From Streptomyces klenkii (lineage in GTDB: Bacteria > Actinomycetota > Actinomycetes > Streptomycetales > Streptomycetaceae), in NCBI RefSeq assembly GCF_003626645.1, contig NZ_RBAM01000007.1, positions 248,001 through 312,000 of the forward strand: a DNA stretch of 64,000 nucleotides. Direction: 5' to 3'. Position 1 is the first letter of the stretch; every line of letters begins with the position of its first letter. Under the pieces are notes generated by a model. It was not told the DNA's origin, searched no databases, and saw only the letters and a list, made by a program, of their open reading frames with translations. Shown here in pieces: positions 1 through 9,170 of this stretch. The translations under genes were made by a program, and so were the position numbers.

Positions 1-215
1 AGGTCGCCGACATCAGCGCCCGTCCGCCCCGCCGCAGGTGCGCGGGCGGCGAGGACACCGGCGGCCGCGGCCTGGAACTGGTCGACGGTCTCGCGGACCG
101 CTGGGGCTGGCAGGCGGAAGGCAGCGGCAAGCGCATCTGGTGCGAGGTCGACCGCGGCAGCTCCGCATGGGCCGGCGCTTTCGACTCGCCGCGCGCCGTC
201 ATAAATCGGGCTTAA
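1..215 (+). CDS. C-terminal end of an ATP-binding anti-sigma/histidine-kinase-like protein (partial)
   Basis: Only the last 70 or so codons are present, read in frame 3 and ending at TAA 213-215. The stretch GGRGLELVDGLADRWGW followed by GKRIWCEV is the typical C-terminus (G2-box and last strand) of the small stand-alone HATPase_c proteins that are numerous in Streptomyces. Those proteins resemble SpoIIAB/RsbW anti-sigma factors. The N-terminal ATP-binding motifs lie outside the window, so function beyond ATP binding is inference. The end of the protein (after CEV) is a variable tail. Confidence 0.7.
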   Translation, partial: VADISARPPRRRCAGGEDTGGRGLELVDGLADRWGWQAEGSGKRIWCEVDRGSSAWAGAFDSPRAVINRA

Positions 216-442
216 TCGACAAAGTCCAGACCAGGTGTTGACGTGAAGTGTCCACGTGATCACCCTTGGACGCAGCGATTCGTTGCGAGGGGACGCCGAG
301 AGGTCCGCATTCACCGGGCTGCTCGGCGAGTACGGGTCGCGATCCGGCGCAAGAACAGGGCTCCAGCGCCGGAGCCGGCGGCGACGCGCGGTGCCGTGCT
401 CGGGGTGCGCATCTGCACGTCGCCGCCCGCCCACGTCCGCAC

Positions 443-1369
443 TCACAACACGGCGACCGGCGCCACGGGCGCGCCCACCGCCCCCTCGAAGGGCTCGGGT
501 GTCGCCGTCAGTAGGAAGGCGTAGCGCCCCTCCTCCGCGCAGGTCGCGGAGAGCTCCTCCAGATTCCAGTTCTGACCCTGCAACATCCCCATCTCGACCA
601 GATGGAGCGCGTGCACCGGCAGCCAGAGCCCGTCGATCTCCGGCGGGAAGACCTCGAAGCAGAGCGTGTCATTGGCGACGGCCGCGACGTCGCGCGCATG
701 GAACCACTCGGGCGTTCGGATCGACAGCCCGGGCGACGCATTGCCGTACGCACGCCGGTCGCCCGCGAGGTAGCGCTGCATGTGCCCGGTGCGGACCACG
801 ACGACGTCCCCCGGGCCCACGGAAACCGCCCCCATGTCCTCCGCCGCCTCCAGGTCCTCCGGGGTGACGGCGTGCCCGGGGTCCAGGCGGTCCACGCCCC
901 GCGCGCGGGCCACGTCGAGCAGCACCCCGCGCGAGACCACGTGCCGGGCCTTCTCGATGCCGCTGAAGGCAGCCCGCGCATGAGCGGTGATCGAGTCCGC
1001 CGGCCGGCCGTTGTAGATCCTGCCGCCGTGCGAGACGTGCGGCAGCGCATCCCAGTGGGTCCCCGCCTGGAGGCCCATGGTGACGGTGTCATCGCTTGTG
1101 GCCGCTGATCCCGGGCCGAACTCCTCCTGGTTGACCGAGGTCATGGTGTGCAGGGGGTTGACCCTTCCGGGGATCAGTCCGGTCTGGATCCCGTGCTGCC
1201 GCAGCGGCACGGCCAGGGCCACCCTCCGGCCGGTGAACACGGTCGCCGCGGCTTCCCGTACAACGGCGTCCGTGATCAGGTTCAGCGTCCCGATCTCATC
1301 CCTCTCGCCCCAACGGCCCCAGTTGTTGACCCGCTTGGCGATCTCATGGAACTCCGGTGGCAGTGGCAT
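443..1369 (-). CDS. Cyclase family protein (kynurenine formamidase-like metal hydrolase)
   Basis: 308 aa. Residues 103-114 read GTHWDALPHVSH, the HxGTHxDxPxH-type metal-binding signature of the cyclase/KynB family (PF04199). A C-terminal half rich in short beta-strand motifs (VVVRTGH, CFEVFPPEIDGLWLPVH) also fits. Members hydrolyse amides or lactone-like bonds. The ATG at 1369 is preceded by GGGGAGGA at good spacing. It is divergent from the SDR gene at 1472. The 102-bp gap between them carries an operator of the proposed TetR regulon, so it probably belongs to the catabolic locus, perhaps opening a ring or lactone. Substrate unknown. Confidence 0.85.
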   Translation of the reverse strand: MPLPPEFHEIAKRVNNWGRWGERDEIGTLNLITDAVVREAAATVFTGRRVALAVPLRQHGIQTGLIPGRVNPLHTMTSVNQEEFGPGSAATSDDTVTMGLQAGTHWDALPHVSHGGRIYNGRPADSITAHARAAFSGIEKARHVVSRGVLLDVARARGVDRLDPGHAVTPEDLEAAEDMGAVSVGPGDVVVVRTGHMQRYLAGDRRAYGNASPGLSIRTPEWFHARDVAAVANDTLCFEVFPPEIDGLWLPVHALHLVEMGMLQGQNWNLEELSATCAEEGRYAFLLTATPEPFEGAVGAPVAPVAVL

Positions 1370-1432
1370 GGACGTCCTCCCCGGATCGGTCCCCGTGCGG
1401 GGCTTGTGCCTTCGCCCGCCCTGCCCAAAAAT

Positions 1433-1447
1433 CTAACGGTCCGTCAG
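1433..1447. promoter_or_regulatory. Proposed TetR-regulon operator (copy 1)
   Basis: CTAACG-GTC-CGTCAG matches the palindrome CTGACG-N3-CGTCAG at 11 of 12 arm positions. It lies between the divergent cyclase and SDR genes, 25-39 bp upstream of the SDR start. The role is inferred from the recurrence of the same palindrome in this window. Confidence 0.7.
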
Positions 1448-1471
1448 ATAGAGCGGGAAGGGGCGTGCGCC

Positions 1472-2383
1472 GTGGGGAGCTTCTTGGCGGGAAAGGTGAT
1501 CGCCGTCACCGGGGCGGGGCGTGGCATCGGCCGCGCGGTCGCCCTCGCCTGCGCGGCCGAGGGCGCAAAGGTCGTGGTCAACGACTACGGCGTCGCCGTC
1601 GACGGCGCCGAGCCCACGAGCGAGGTGGCGGCCGGCGTCGTCAAGGAGATCGAGGCGGCGGGCGGCAAGGCCGCCGCCGTCGCGGACGACGTGTCGGCCA
1701 TGGCCGGCGGGCAGCGGATCGTCGACACGGCCCTCGCCCGCTACGGGCGGCTGGACGGCGCCGTGTGCGCCGCGGGGATCCTGCGCGAGCGGATGCTCTT
1801 CAACATGACGGAGGAGGAGTGGGACCCCGTCATCGCCGCACACCTCAAGGGCACCTTCACCGTCTTCCGCGCCGCCTCCGCCGTCATGCGCCGCCAGGGG
1901 TACGGCACCCTCATCGGCTTCACCAGCGGCAACCACCAGGGCAGCGTCGCCCAGGCCAACTACTCCGCCGCCAAGGGCGGCATCATCTCCCTCGTCCGCA
2001 GCGCCGCCCTGGGCCTGCACAAATACGGGATCACGGCCAACTGCGTCGCCCCCGTGGCCCGTACCCGCATGTCCGCCAACGTGCCGATGGAACTCAAGGA
2101 GATCGGCGACCCCGAGGACGTAGCGGCACTCGTCGTCTACCTGCTCGGCGAACAAGCCCGCGACGAAGGCATCACCGGACAGGTCTACACCGTGGCCGGA
2201 CCCAAGATCGCCGTGTGGGCCCAGCCCCGCGAACTGCGCGCCGTTTGCGCCGATGGGCCCTGGACGCCGGACAGGATCGCCGACCTGCTGCCCCGCACCA
2301 TCGGCACCGATCCCATGCCGATGCTCGCCCACCTGGAGGCGATGGCCGAAGCTGCCGCCGCCAAAGCCCGCCCCAACGCATGA
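1472..2383 (+). CDS. SDR-family 3-hydroxyacyl-CoA dehydrogenase-like oxidoreductase (17beta-HSD4 type)
   Basis: 303 aa from a GTG that follows GGAAGGGG; the in-frame extension further upstream is antisense to the cyclase gene and is not used. The N-terminus has the Rossmann motif TGAGRGIGRAVALA and then VVVNDYGVAVDG, the hallmark of the multifunctional-enzyme-2/17beta-HSD4 N-terminal domain and actinobacterial Hsd4-type SDRs. The catalytic YSAAKGG motif follows. Family knowledge suggests NAD-dependent oxidation of a 3-hydroxyacyl-CoA in beta-oxidation. It heads a four-gene operon with acyl-CoA dehydrogenase, aldehyde dehydrogenase and alcohol dehydrogenase. An extra C-terminal region of about 60 residues follows the SDR fold. 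Confidence 0.87.
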   Translation: MGSFLAGKVIAVTGAGRGIGRAVALACAAEGAKVVVNDYGVAVDGAEPTSEVAAGVVKEIEAAGGKAAAVADDVSAMAGGQRIVDTALARYGRLDGAVCAAGILRERMLFNMTEEEWDPVIAAHLKGTFTVFRAASAVMRRQGYGTLIGFTSGNHQGSVAQANYSAAKGGIISLVRSAALGLHKYGITANCVAPVARTRMSANVPMELKEIGDPEDVAALVVYLLGEQARDEGITGQVYTVAGPKIAVWAQPRELRAVCADGPWTPDRIADLLPRTIGTDPMPMLAHLEAMAEAAAAKARPNA

Positions 2384-2396
2384 CGGGGAGCCCCTC

Positions 2397-3560
2397 ATGG
2401 ATTTCTCCTTCGGGCCGGACGACGAAGCCCTCCGGCAGGAAGCACGCACCTGGCTCACCGGCCACCTCGCCGTGGAACCGGCACCCACCGCAGGCCGCGC
2501 CTGGGAGCGCGAACTGGGCGCCGGCGGCTGGATCGGCCTCGGCTGGGACTGCGCGGCCGGTGCCTACGGCAATCGCACGGCGCCCCTGACCGGGCAGGTC
2601 GTCTGGGCCGAGGAATACTCCCGCGCCCGCGCTCCCGCCCGCCTCGGCCACATGGGCGAGCACCTCCTCGCCCCCACCCTCATCGCCCACGGAGACCCCG
2701 CCCAGCGCTCTCGCTTCCTCCCCGCCATCGCCCGCGGCGAGGAGATCTGGTGCCAGGGCTACAGCGAACCCGGCGCGGGCTCCGACCTCGCCGCCGTGCG
2801 CACCGCAGCCGTCAGGGACCCCGGCAGCCGCACCTACCGCATCACCGGCCAGAAGCTGTGGACCTCACTCGCTCACGAGGCCGACTGGTGCTTCCTGCTC
2901 GCCCGCACCACCGAAGGCTCCCACCGGCACCACGGTCTCTCCCTCCTGCTCGTGCCGATGGACCAGCCCGGCCGGATCGAGGTCCGCCCGATCCGGCAGC
3001 TCACCGGGGGCGCCGACTTCAACGAGGTCTTCTTCGACGGAGCCGAGGCCGGCACCGCCCACGTGCTCGGCGGCGAAGGCAACGGCTGGCGGGTCGCCAT
3101 GGACCTCCTCGGCCGGGAGCGGGGGCCCGCCACCCTCGCCCAGCAGATCGGCTTCGCCGAAGAGCTCGCCCGCGTCGTCAGCCTCGCCCGGGAGACCGGA
3201 GCCGCAGCGGAGCCGGCGGTGCGTGACCGGCTCGTACGGCAGTGGGCCGAGCTGCGGACCATGCGCTGGACCGCCCTACGGGCCCTGGGCGGCACGGACC
3301 TCCCCGGCGCGCCCAGCGTCGCCAAACTGCTCTGGAGCAGCTGGCACCAGCGCCTCGGTGAACTGGCCCTGCAAGTGCAGGGCCCGCCCGCCGTCCTCGG
3401 ACCGTATGACTGGAGCGACGAGCGTCCCTACGTACTTGACGCCTTGCAGTGCCTGTTTCTCTTCTCCCGGGCCGACACGATCTACGGCGGGTCGGCCGAA
3501 GTGCAGCGCACCATCATCGCCGAGCGCGTACTCGGCCTGCCGAAGGAGCATCGCCCATGA
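2397..3560 (+). CDS. Acyl-CoA dehydrogenase
   Basis: 387 aa, FAD-dependent acyl-CoA dehydrogenase family. The start ATG at 2397 follows GGGGAG at correct spacing and lies 13 bp after the SDR stop. Recognisable blocks are WCQGYSEPGAGSDLAAVRT (middle-domain substrate/FAD loop), TGQKLWTS, and the C-terminal YGGSAEVQRTIIAERVLGLP, which replaces the classical catalytic-Glu context seen in straight-chain enzymes. It presumably introduces the alpha,beta double bond in a bulky acyl-CoA. The stop overlaps the next start as ATGA, indicating translational coupling with the aldehyde dehydrogenase. Confidence 0.92.
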   Translation: MDFSFGPDDEALRQEARTWLTGHLAVEPAPTAGRAWERELGAGGWIGLGWDCAAGAYGNRTAPLTGQVVWAEEYSRARAPARLGHMGEHLLAPTLIAHGDPAQRSRFLPAIARGEEIWCQGYSEPGAGSDLAAVRTAAVRDPGSRTYRITGQKLWTSLAHEADWCFLLARTTEGSHRHHGLSLLLVPMDQPGRIEVRPIRQLTGGADFNEVFFDGAEAGTAHVLGGEGNGWRVAMDLLGRERGPATLAQQIGFAEELARVVSLARETGAAAEPAVRDRLVRQWAELRTMRWTALRALGGTDLPGAPSVAKLLWSSWHQRLGELALQVQGPPAVLGPYDWSDERPYVLDALQCLFLFSRADTIYGGSAEVQRTIIAERVLGLPKEHRP

Positions 3561-5065
3561 CGGCGAAGGGTGCGACGGGGAACGGGACAACGGCGTACGG
3601 CGCGAAGGCGTACGGGAACTGGATCGGCGGGTCGTGGCGTACGCCGGAAAAGGGTCACTATCCAGTTGTCAATCCGGCGACCGAACAGGTCGTCGGGGCG
3701 GCGCCGGCGGCGACCCCCGCCGAGGTCGCCGCCGCCGTGACCGCCGCACAGGCCGCGCAGGACGGCTGGTCCCGTACTGACCCGCGCGAGCGCGCGGCCG
3801 TACTGAACCGGACAGCGGAATTGATCAGTGAACATGCAGCGGAGCTCCTGCCCCTGCTCCAGGCCGAGACTGGCGCGACGGCGCGCGTCACCTCGGCCTT
3901 GCACCTGCCCATGACGGCGGATCGCTTCCGTCGCTATGCCCGGGGAGCGGTCGAGCCGGCGGTCCTCCCGCTCGCGCCGCACCCCGTCCAGGGCAGCCCG
4001 CTGGCACCCGGCGGCCTGATGGGCGCCGCCGCGGTCCGACGCCCCGTGGGCGTCGTCGCCTGCATCACCTCCTACAACCTTCCGCTCGTTAATCTCGCGG
4101 GCAAGCTCGCGCCCGCTCTGGCCATGGGGAACGCCGTCGTCGCCAAACCGGCGCCGCAGGATCCCCTGTGCTGCCTGTCGCTGGGCCCGATCCTCCGGGA
4201 GGCCGGCCTCCCGGACGGCGTCTTCAACATCGTCACGGGCTCGGGGCCGGGCACGGGGCAGGCGCTGGTGTCCCATCCCGGCATCGACATGATCAGCTTC
4301 ACCGGATCCACCACCGTCGGAAAACAGATCGCCGAGGCCGCGGGGAGGTCGATGAAGCGCACCCTTCTCGAGCTCGGCGGCAAGGGCGCGGCCATCGTCC
4401 TGGGGGATGCCGACCAGAACGTGCTCAAGTCGGCGATACGGGCGGTCGGTTCGGTCTGGTCATTCCACAGCGGACAGATCTGCACGGCGCCGACCCGCGT
4501 ACTCGTACAGCGCGCGCTGTACGAGAAGGTCGTCGCCGGTCTCCAACGTTACGCGCGCACACTGATCGTCGGGGACCCTGTGGATAACTCAACGGTGGTC
4601 GGCCCGCTGATCTCCGCCGCCCAGCGCGACCGGGTGGAGGCGTACATCGCCCAGGCCAGGGCGGAAGGAGCGCGCATCATCGTCGGCGGCACCCGCCCGG
4701 ACATCAAACCCGGCTTCTACGTCGCCCCCACCCTGATCGCCGACGTCGACCCTCAAAGCGTTGTTGCTCGTGAGGAGTTGTTCGGGCCCGTCGTTGTCGC
4801 CCTCCCCTTCGAGGACGACGAGGACGCCGTGCGCATCGCCAACAGCACGTCCTACGGCCTCTACGACTACGTGTTCAGTGCCGACACCGCCCGCGCCTGG
4901 GCCGTCGCCGCGCGCCTCCGCAGCGGAAACGTCGGCATCAACACCGCGCAGCGGCACCCCGAGACGCCCTTCGGCGGCTTCAAGGAGAGCGGAGTCGGCC
5001 GCGACGGCGGCTCGTTCGGACTGCATGCCTACAGCGAACTCCAGTCGGTCGTCTGGGCTTCCTGA
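3557..5065 (+). CDS. Aldehyde dehydrogenase
   Basis: 502 aa, NAD(P)-dependent aldehyde dehydrogenase. The ATG overlaps the preceding TGA (ATGA). The catalytic Glu motif LLELGGKGAAIV and catalytic Cys motif HSGQICTAPTRV are intact, as are TGSTTVGKQIAEAAG (cofactor binding) and the C-terminal ETPFGGFKESGVGRDGG. The family converts an aldehyde to a carboxylic acid. Together with the alcohol dehydrogenase encoded next it would turn a primary alcohol into the acid that a CoA ligase can activate. The natural aldehyde is not known. Confidence 0.93.
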   Translation: MTAKGATGNGTTAYGAKAYGNWIGGSWRTPEKGHYPVVNPATEQVVGAAPAATPAEVAAAVTAAQAAQDGWSRTDPRERAAVLNRTAELISEHAAELLPLLQAETGATARVTSALHLPMTADRFRRYARGAVEPAVLPLAPHPVQGSPLAPGGLMGAAAVRRPVGVVACITSYNLPLVNLAGKLAPALAMGNAVVAKPAPQDPLCCLSLGPILREAGLPDGVFNIVTGSGPGTGQALVSHPGIDMISFTGSTTVGKQIAEAAGRSMKRTLLELGGKGAAIVLGDADQNVLKSAIRAVGSVWSFHSGQICTAPTRVLVQRALYEKVVAGLQRYARTLIVGDPVDNSTVVGPLISAAQRDRVEAYIAQARAEGARIIVGGTRPDIKPGFYVAPTLIADVDPQSVVAREELFGPVVVALPFEDDEDAVRIANSTSYGLYDYVFSADTARAWAVAARLRSGNVGINTAQRHPETPFGGFKESGVGRDGGSFGLHAYSELQSVVWAS

Positions 5066-5068
5066 GCC

Positions 5069-5086
5069 CTGCGGACCCATCCGCAG
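5069..5086 (+). terminator. Short hairpin between aldehyde and alcohol dehydrogenase genes
   Basis: CTGCGGA-CCCA-TCCGCAG, a perfect 7-bp stem with a 4-nt loop beginning four bases after the stop codon. There is no U-tract. It may be an attenuator or mRNA-processing hairpin rather than a full terminator. Confidence 0.35.
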
Positions 5087-5134
5087 CGCCCGCGACCCGC
5101 CGCCCGTCCCTTCCCACTCCGAGAGGACCCAGCC

Positions 5135-6205
5135 GTGCGAGGCGTCATCTTCGACGGAAAACACCCCCTGGTCGCCGACGATCTGGAGGTCCGGGAGCCC
5201 GGCCCCGGCGAGGTCCTGGTCTCCGTCGCCGCCGCCGGGCTCTGCCACAGCGACCTCTCAGTGATCGACGGCGCGATCCCGTACCCCGTCCCCGTGGTCC
5301 TCGGGCACGAGGGCTCGGGCGTGGTCGAGGCGGTCGGCCCGGGCGTCGCACACCTCACGCACGGTGATCACGTGACGCTGTCGACGCTCGCCGCCTGCGG
5401 TGTCTGCGGAGAGTGCGGCCGGGGCCGCCCGACGATGTGCCGCGAGTCGTTCGGCAAGCCCACCCGGCCTTTCACCCGGAGGGGTGAGCGGCTTTTCCAC
5501 TTCGCCTCCACCTCCGTCTTCGCCGAACGCATCGTCGTCAAAGCCGTCCAAGCGGCGAGGATTCCCGGCAGCATGCCGCTGACCTCGGCGGCACTGATCG
5601 GATGCAGCGTCCTGACCGGCGTCGGCGCCGTACTCAACCGTGCCCGTGTCCGCCCCGGCGAATCGGTCGTCGTCATCGGCGCCGGCGGCGTCGGGCTCAA
5701 CGTCTTGCAGGGCGCCCGCATCGCCGGGGCGTCCGTCGCTGTGGCCGTTGACACCGACCCGCGCAAGGAAGCGGCGGCCCGGCAGTTCGGCGCCACCCAC
5801 TTCGTCGACGCCTCCACAGTCCCCGGCAGCCCGGCGGCCGTGCGGGAGATCCTCCCGGACGGCGCCGACCACGCCTTCGAATGCGTCGGCGACGCCGGAC
5901 TCGTCCGGCAGGCGGTCGACCTCCTCGGCAGGCACGGGCAGGCAGTGCTGCTCGGCGTACCGCCCGCCGGGGCTGAGGCGTCGTTCCGCGTCGACTCCCT
6001 CTTCCTCGACAAAGCGATCCTGGGCTGCCGCTACGGCTCCTCCCGCCCTCAGCGCGACATCCCCCTCTACGCCGGGCTCTACCAGGAAGGACGCCTCCTC
6101 CTGGACGAACTCATCACCAAGACCTACCCCGTCGAGGACTTCGCCCGCGCCGTCGACGACACCCGCCACGGACGCGTCTCCCGCGCCGTCCTCACCTTCC
6201 GCTGA
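5135..6205 (+). CDS. Zinc-dependent (MDR) alcohol dehydrogenase, NDMA-dependent/class III-like
   Basis: 356 aa from a GTG preceded by GAGAGGA. The catalytic-zinc ligand region GLCHSDLS and GHEGSGVVEAVG and the four-cysteine structural-zinc lobe CGVCGECGRGRPTMC are complete. The nucleotide-binding GAGGVGLNVLQGARIAGA and VDTDPRKEAAA (acidic residue for NAD) follow. It most resembles actinobacterial NDMA/mycofactocin-type alcohol dehydrogenases, but no mycofactocin genes are in the window, so the cofactor recycling is uncertain. It closes the operon started at 1472. Confidence 0.9.
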   Translation: MRGVIFDGKHPLVADDLEVREPGPGEVLVSVAAAGLCHSDLSVIDGAIPYPVPVVLGHEGSGVVEAVGPGVAHLTHGDHVTLSTLAACGVCGECGRGRPTMCRESFGKPTRPFTRRGERLFHFASTSVFAERIVVKAVQAARIPGSMPLTSAALIGCSVLTGVGAVLNRARVRPGESVVVIGAGGVGLNVLQGARIAGASVAVAVDTDPRKEAAARQFGATHFVDASTVPGSPAAVREILPDGADHAFECVGDAGLVRQAVDLLGRHGQAVLLGVPPAGAEASFRVDSLFLDKAILGCRYGSSRPQRDIPLYAGLYQEGRLLLDELITKTYPVEDFARAVDDTRHGRVSRAVLTFR

Positions 6206-6232
6206 CACGCCCGTGCCGCGGCCGCCGACCGG

Positions 6233-7354
6233 TCAGCGGCGGGAGACGTCCGTCACCGCACGGAACGTGCGCCGGTAGGCCGTCGGGGACACCCCGAGCG
6301 CTGCCTGCAAGTGCTGCCGCATCGAGGCGGCCGTGCCGAACCCGGCGCTCCGCGCCACCTGGTCCACGGACAGGTCGCTGTCCTCCAGCAAGTGCCGCGC
6401 ACGCTCGACACGTTGCTGCGTCAGCCACTGGCCCGGGCTGATGCCGACCTCCTCGCGGAAGCGGCGCGTGAACGTCCGCACGCTCATGGCCTCCTGCTCG
6501 GCCATGTCACGCAGCTGGATCGGCTGCTCCAGCCGCCCCAGGGCCCAGGCGCGGGCCCCCGTGGTCGTCGCGAGCTGGGGCTCGGGCACCGGGCGCTGGA
6601 TGTACTGCGCCTGACCGCCGTCGCGGTGCGGCGGGACGACGCTGCGCCGGGCCACCTCGTTCGCGACGGCGGTGCCGTGGTCGCGCCGCACGATGTGCAG
6701 GCAGAGGTCGATGCCGGAGGCCACTCCGGCCGAGGTCAGCACGTCGCCGTCGTCCACGAACAGCACGTCGGCGTCCACGCGCACGGAGGGGAACATGCGC
6801 TGGAAGCGCTTCGTGCTGGACCAGTGCGTGGTGGCGGGCCGCCCGTCGAGGAGGCCGGCGGCCGCCAGGATGTACGAGCCGGTGCAGATCGACACCATGC
6901 GCGTGCCGGGACGTATGCGGGCCAGGGCGGCGGCCAGTTCGTCGCCGAGCCGCCCCTCGTCGTACGGCGGCCCGAACTCGTACGAGGCGGGGACGACGAC
7001 CGTGTCGGCCTCGGCCAGGGCCTCCGGGCCCAGATCGACGTTGATGGAGAAATCGGCGTCGGTCGGGACCGGCCCGGCGGCCAGCGCGCAGGTCACCACC
7101 TCGTACAGCGGCTCCCCGGACGAGGTCGTGGCCTTGCCGAAGATCCGGTACGGGATCGAGAGCTCGAAGGGGATCACTCCGCCCAGGGCGAGGACGGCGA
7201 CCTTGTGCGGCGGAGCGTCGGGATGCTGGTCGGAGCGGGTGATCTTGCTGACCGGTGTGGTCTGCGGGGTCGGTGCGGCCTGCAACGTCTCCGTGGCCTG
7301 CATCGTCTGCATCGTCCGCGTGGCCTGCATCTTCTGCGTGGTCTGCTGCGTCAA
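6233..7354 (-). CDS. GlxA/FtrA-family transcriptional regulator (DJ-1/PfpI-like domain plus AraC HTH)
   Basis: About 373 aa. After a Gln/Thr/Met-rich leader comes a class I glutamine-amidotransferase-like domain (VAVLALGGVIPFELSIPYRIFG; putative nucleophile elbow SICTGSYILAAAGLL; TTHWSSTKRFQ). A C-terminal AraC-type double HTH follows (MSVRTFTRRFREEVGISPGQW; VDQVARSAGFGTAASMRQHL). Such proteins sense small molecules and control catabolic genes. The start is uncertain: TTG 7354 is used, but TTG 7423 and ATG 7330 are possible and none has a good ribosome-binding site. The leader contains short MQAT/MQTM repeats. It is divergent from the MFS gene and convergent with the alcohol dehydrogenase gene. 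Confidence 0.82.
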   Translation of the reverse strand: MTQQTTQKMQATRTMQTMQATETLQAAPTPQTTPVSKITRSDQHPDAPPHKVAVLALGGVIPFELSIPYRIFGKATTSSGEPLYEVVTCALAAGPVPTDADFSINVDLGPEALAEADTVVVPASYEFGPPYDEGRLGDELAAALARIRPGTRMVSICTGSYILAAAGLLDGRPATTHWSSTKRFQRMFPSVRVDADVLFVDDGDVLTSAGVASGIDLCLHIVRRDHGTAVANEVARRSVVPPHRDGGQAQYIQRPVPEPQLATTTGARAWALGRLEQPIQLRDMAEQEAMSVRTFTRRFREEVGISPGQWLTQQRVERARHLLEDSDLSVDQVARSAGFGTAASMRQHLQAALGVSPTAYRRTFRAVTDVSRR

Positions 7355-7587
7355 TTCCCGTTCGCCCCCGAAGCGTTCCGTCCGCCGCCCACGACGTTCC
7401 CCCCGTCCCTCCGGCACGTGCAAGAGACGTTTTCATCACCGTACGGCCTGCCACTGACAAGCCGGCCCGCACCGTAGATCCGCCTGGACGGTCTTCCTGT
7501 CAGCAGACAATCCTAGTGGCCCGATCCTTGCGGATGCTGTCCCTTCGGCCACTCGTCCGGCCGGAAGTCACTCCCGATGCTGAGGGC

Positions 7588-8952
7588 GTGACCCAGACAA
7601 CCGGACGTCCCACTCACCCGGAGAGCGCCTCCGCAGGCCCGGACCCCGCTGCCGCGGGCTCGGACTCCGCCGCCAAGCGTCCCGGGCGGCGCCGCATCCA
7701 CCGCGCGTGGTCGGTGGCCGCCGTCACCTTCGTGACGATCATCGGTGCGGCGGGGTTCGCCTCGCTGCCCGGCCTGCTGATCGAACCGCTCCACGGGGAG
7801 TTCGGCTGGTCGCGCGGCACGATCGGGTTCGCCGCCTCCGTCAACCTCGCCCTGTACGGGCTCACGGCGCCGTTCGCCGCCGCCCTGATGGACCGCTTCG
7901 GCATCCGCAAGGTCGTCGCCTGCGCCCTCACTGTGATCGCGGCCGGCGCCGGGCTGACGGTCTTCATGACGGCCGCCTGGCAGCTCGTGCTGTGCTGGGG
8001 CGTGCTCGTCGGGCTCGGCAGCGGCTCGATGGCCCTGGCCTTCGCGGCGACGGTGACCAACCGGTGGTTCACCGCCCGGCGCGGCCTCGTCACCGGCATC
8101 CTCACGGCGGCCGGAGCCTCCGGGCAACTGGTCTTCCTCCCCCTGCTCTCCTGGATCGTCGAACACCACGACTGGCGGCCGGCCGCCGTGACGGTGTCCA
8201 TCGCTGCCCTCACCGTCGTCCCGCTCGTGTGGCTGCTGCTGCGCGACCATCCCGCGGACGTGGGCCTCGCCCCCTACGGCAGCGACACCCCCGTACCGAA
8301 ACCGGCCCCCGCGCCCGGCGCCGCGCGGCGTGCGGTCAGGGCGCTCCTAGGCGCTGTCCGCACCGGCCCGTTCTGGCTCCTCGCAGGAACCTTCGCGATC
8401 TGCGGAGCGACCACGAACGGCCTGGTGAAGACCCACTTCGTGCCGGCCGCGCACGATCACGGCATGCCGATGACGGCGGCCGCCGGCCTGCTCGCCGTGA
8501 TCGGCGTCTTCGACGTCGTCGGAACCATCGCCTCCGGCTGGTTCACCGACCGGTTCGAGGCGCGCAGGCTGCTCGCCGTCTACTACGGGCTGCGCGGCAT
8601 CTCCCTGATGTTCCTGCCGATGCTGCTGGCGCCCTCCGTACAGCCTCCGATGGTCTTCTTCATCGTCTTCTACGGACTCGACTGGGTCGCCACCGTGCCG
8701 CCCACCATCGCCCTGTGCCGCGAGCACTACGGCGAGGACAGCGCGATCGTCTTCGGCTGGGTGCTCGCCTCCCACCAGGTCGGTGCCGCAGTGGTGGCCT
8801 TCCTCGGCGGTGTGGCCCGCGATGCCTTCGGCTCGTACGACGTCGTCTGGTACGCCTCGGGCGCGCTGTGCGCCGTGGCGGCGCTCATGGCCCTGGTCAT
8901 CCGCAGGCGCCCGCGGACCGCGTCCGGGCTGCCGGCCGCCGCCCCGGTGTGA
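7588..8952 (+). CDS. MFS transporter (oxalate/formate antiporter-like, 12 TM)
   Basis: 454 aa if started at GTG 7588 (GAGGG just upstream); an in-frame ATG at 7534 would add 18 residues. A polar, Ala/Pro-rich N-terminus of about 40 residues precedes twelve hydrophobic segments. FGWSRGTIGFAASVNLALYGLTAPFAAALMDRFGIRKV contains the MFS loop 2-3 motif, and a central cytoplasmic loop (DHPADVGLAPYGSDTPVPKP) is typical of monocarboxylate/oxalate-formate-type MFS proteins. Its position next to an AraC-type regulator and the catabolic operon suggests uptake of an organic acid or pathway substrate, but this is inference. Confidence 0.88.
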   Translation: MTQTTGRPTHPESASAGPDPAAAGSDSAAKRPGRRRIHRAWSVAAVTFVTIIGAAGFASLPGLLIEPLHGEFGWSRGTIGFAASVNLALYGLTAPFAAALMDRFGIRKVVACALTVIAAGAGLTVFMTAAWQLVLCWGVLVGLGSGSMALAFAATVTNRWFTARRGLVTGILTAAGASGQLVFLPLLSWIVEHHDWRPAAVTVSIAALTVVPLVWLLLRDHPADVGLAPYGSDTPVPKPAPAPGAARRAVRALLGAVRTGPFWLLAGTFAICGATTNGLVKTHFVPAAHDHGMPMTAAAGLLAVIGVFDVVGTIASGWFTDRFEARRLLAVYYGLRGISLMFLPMLLAPSVQPPMVFFIVFYGLDWVATVPPTIALCREHYGEDSAIVFGWVLASHQVGAAVVAFLGGVARDAFGSYDVVWYASGALCAVAALMALVIRRRPRTASGLPAAAPV

Positions 8953-9170
8953 TCCCTGCTGCGATCGGCGCAGAGGGTCTTGCGCCGGCCTGCGCCCGGG
9001 GGTGTTGTTTGTTCTTGCCCCGCCCTGCTGGTTCTCGCCCCGCCTGATGATTCCGGCGCCCGCCTCCGACTCATCCGCTTCGGGGCGAGTCGGGACGAGG
9101 CGGATCATTCGGTCAGTAAAAGCAACCTCTCAGCCGCTGGGGGAATCCTTCTTTAAGAGAGGGGGCAGTG

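Noticed and set aside
5135..6205. Mycofactocin system around the alcohol dehydrogenase
   Set aside because: No mycofactocin precursor, radical SAM maturase or glycosyltransferase genes in the window.
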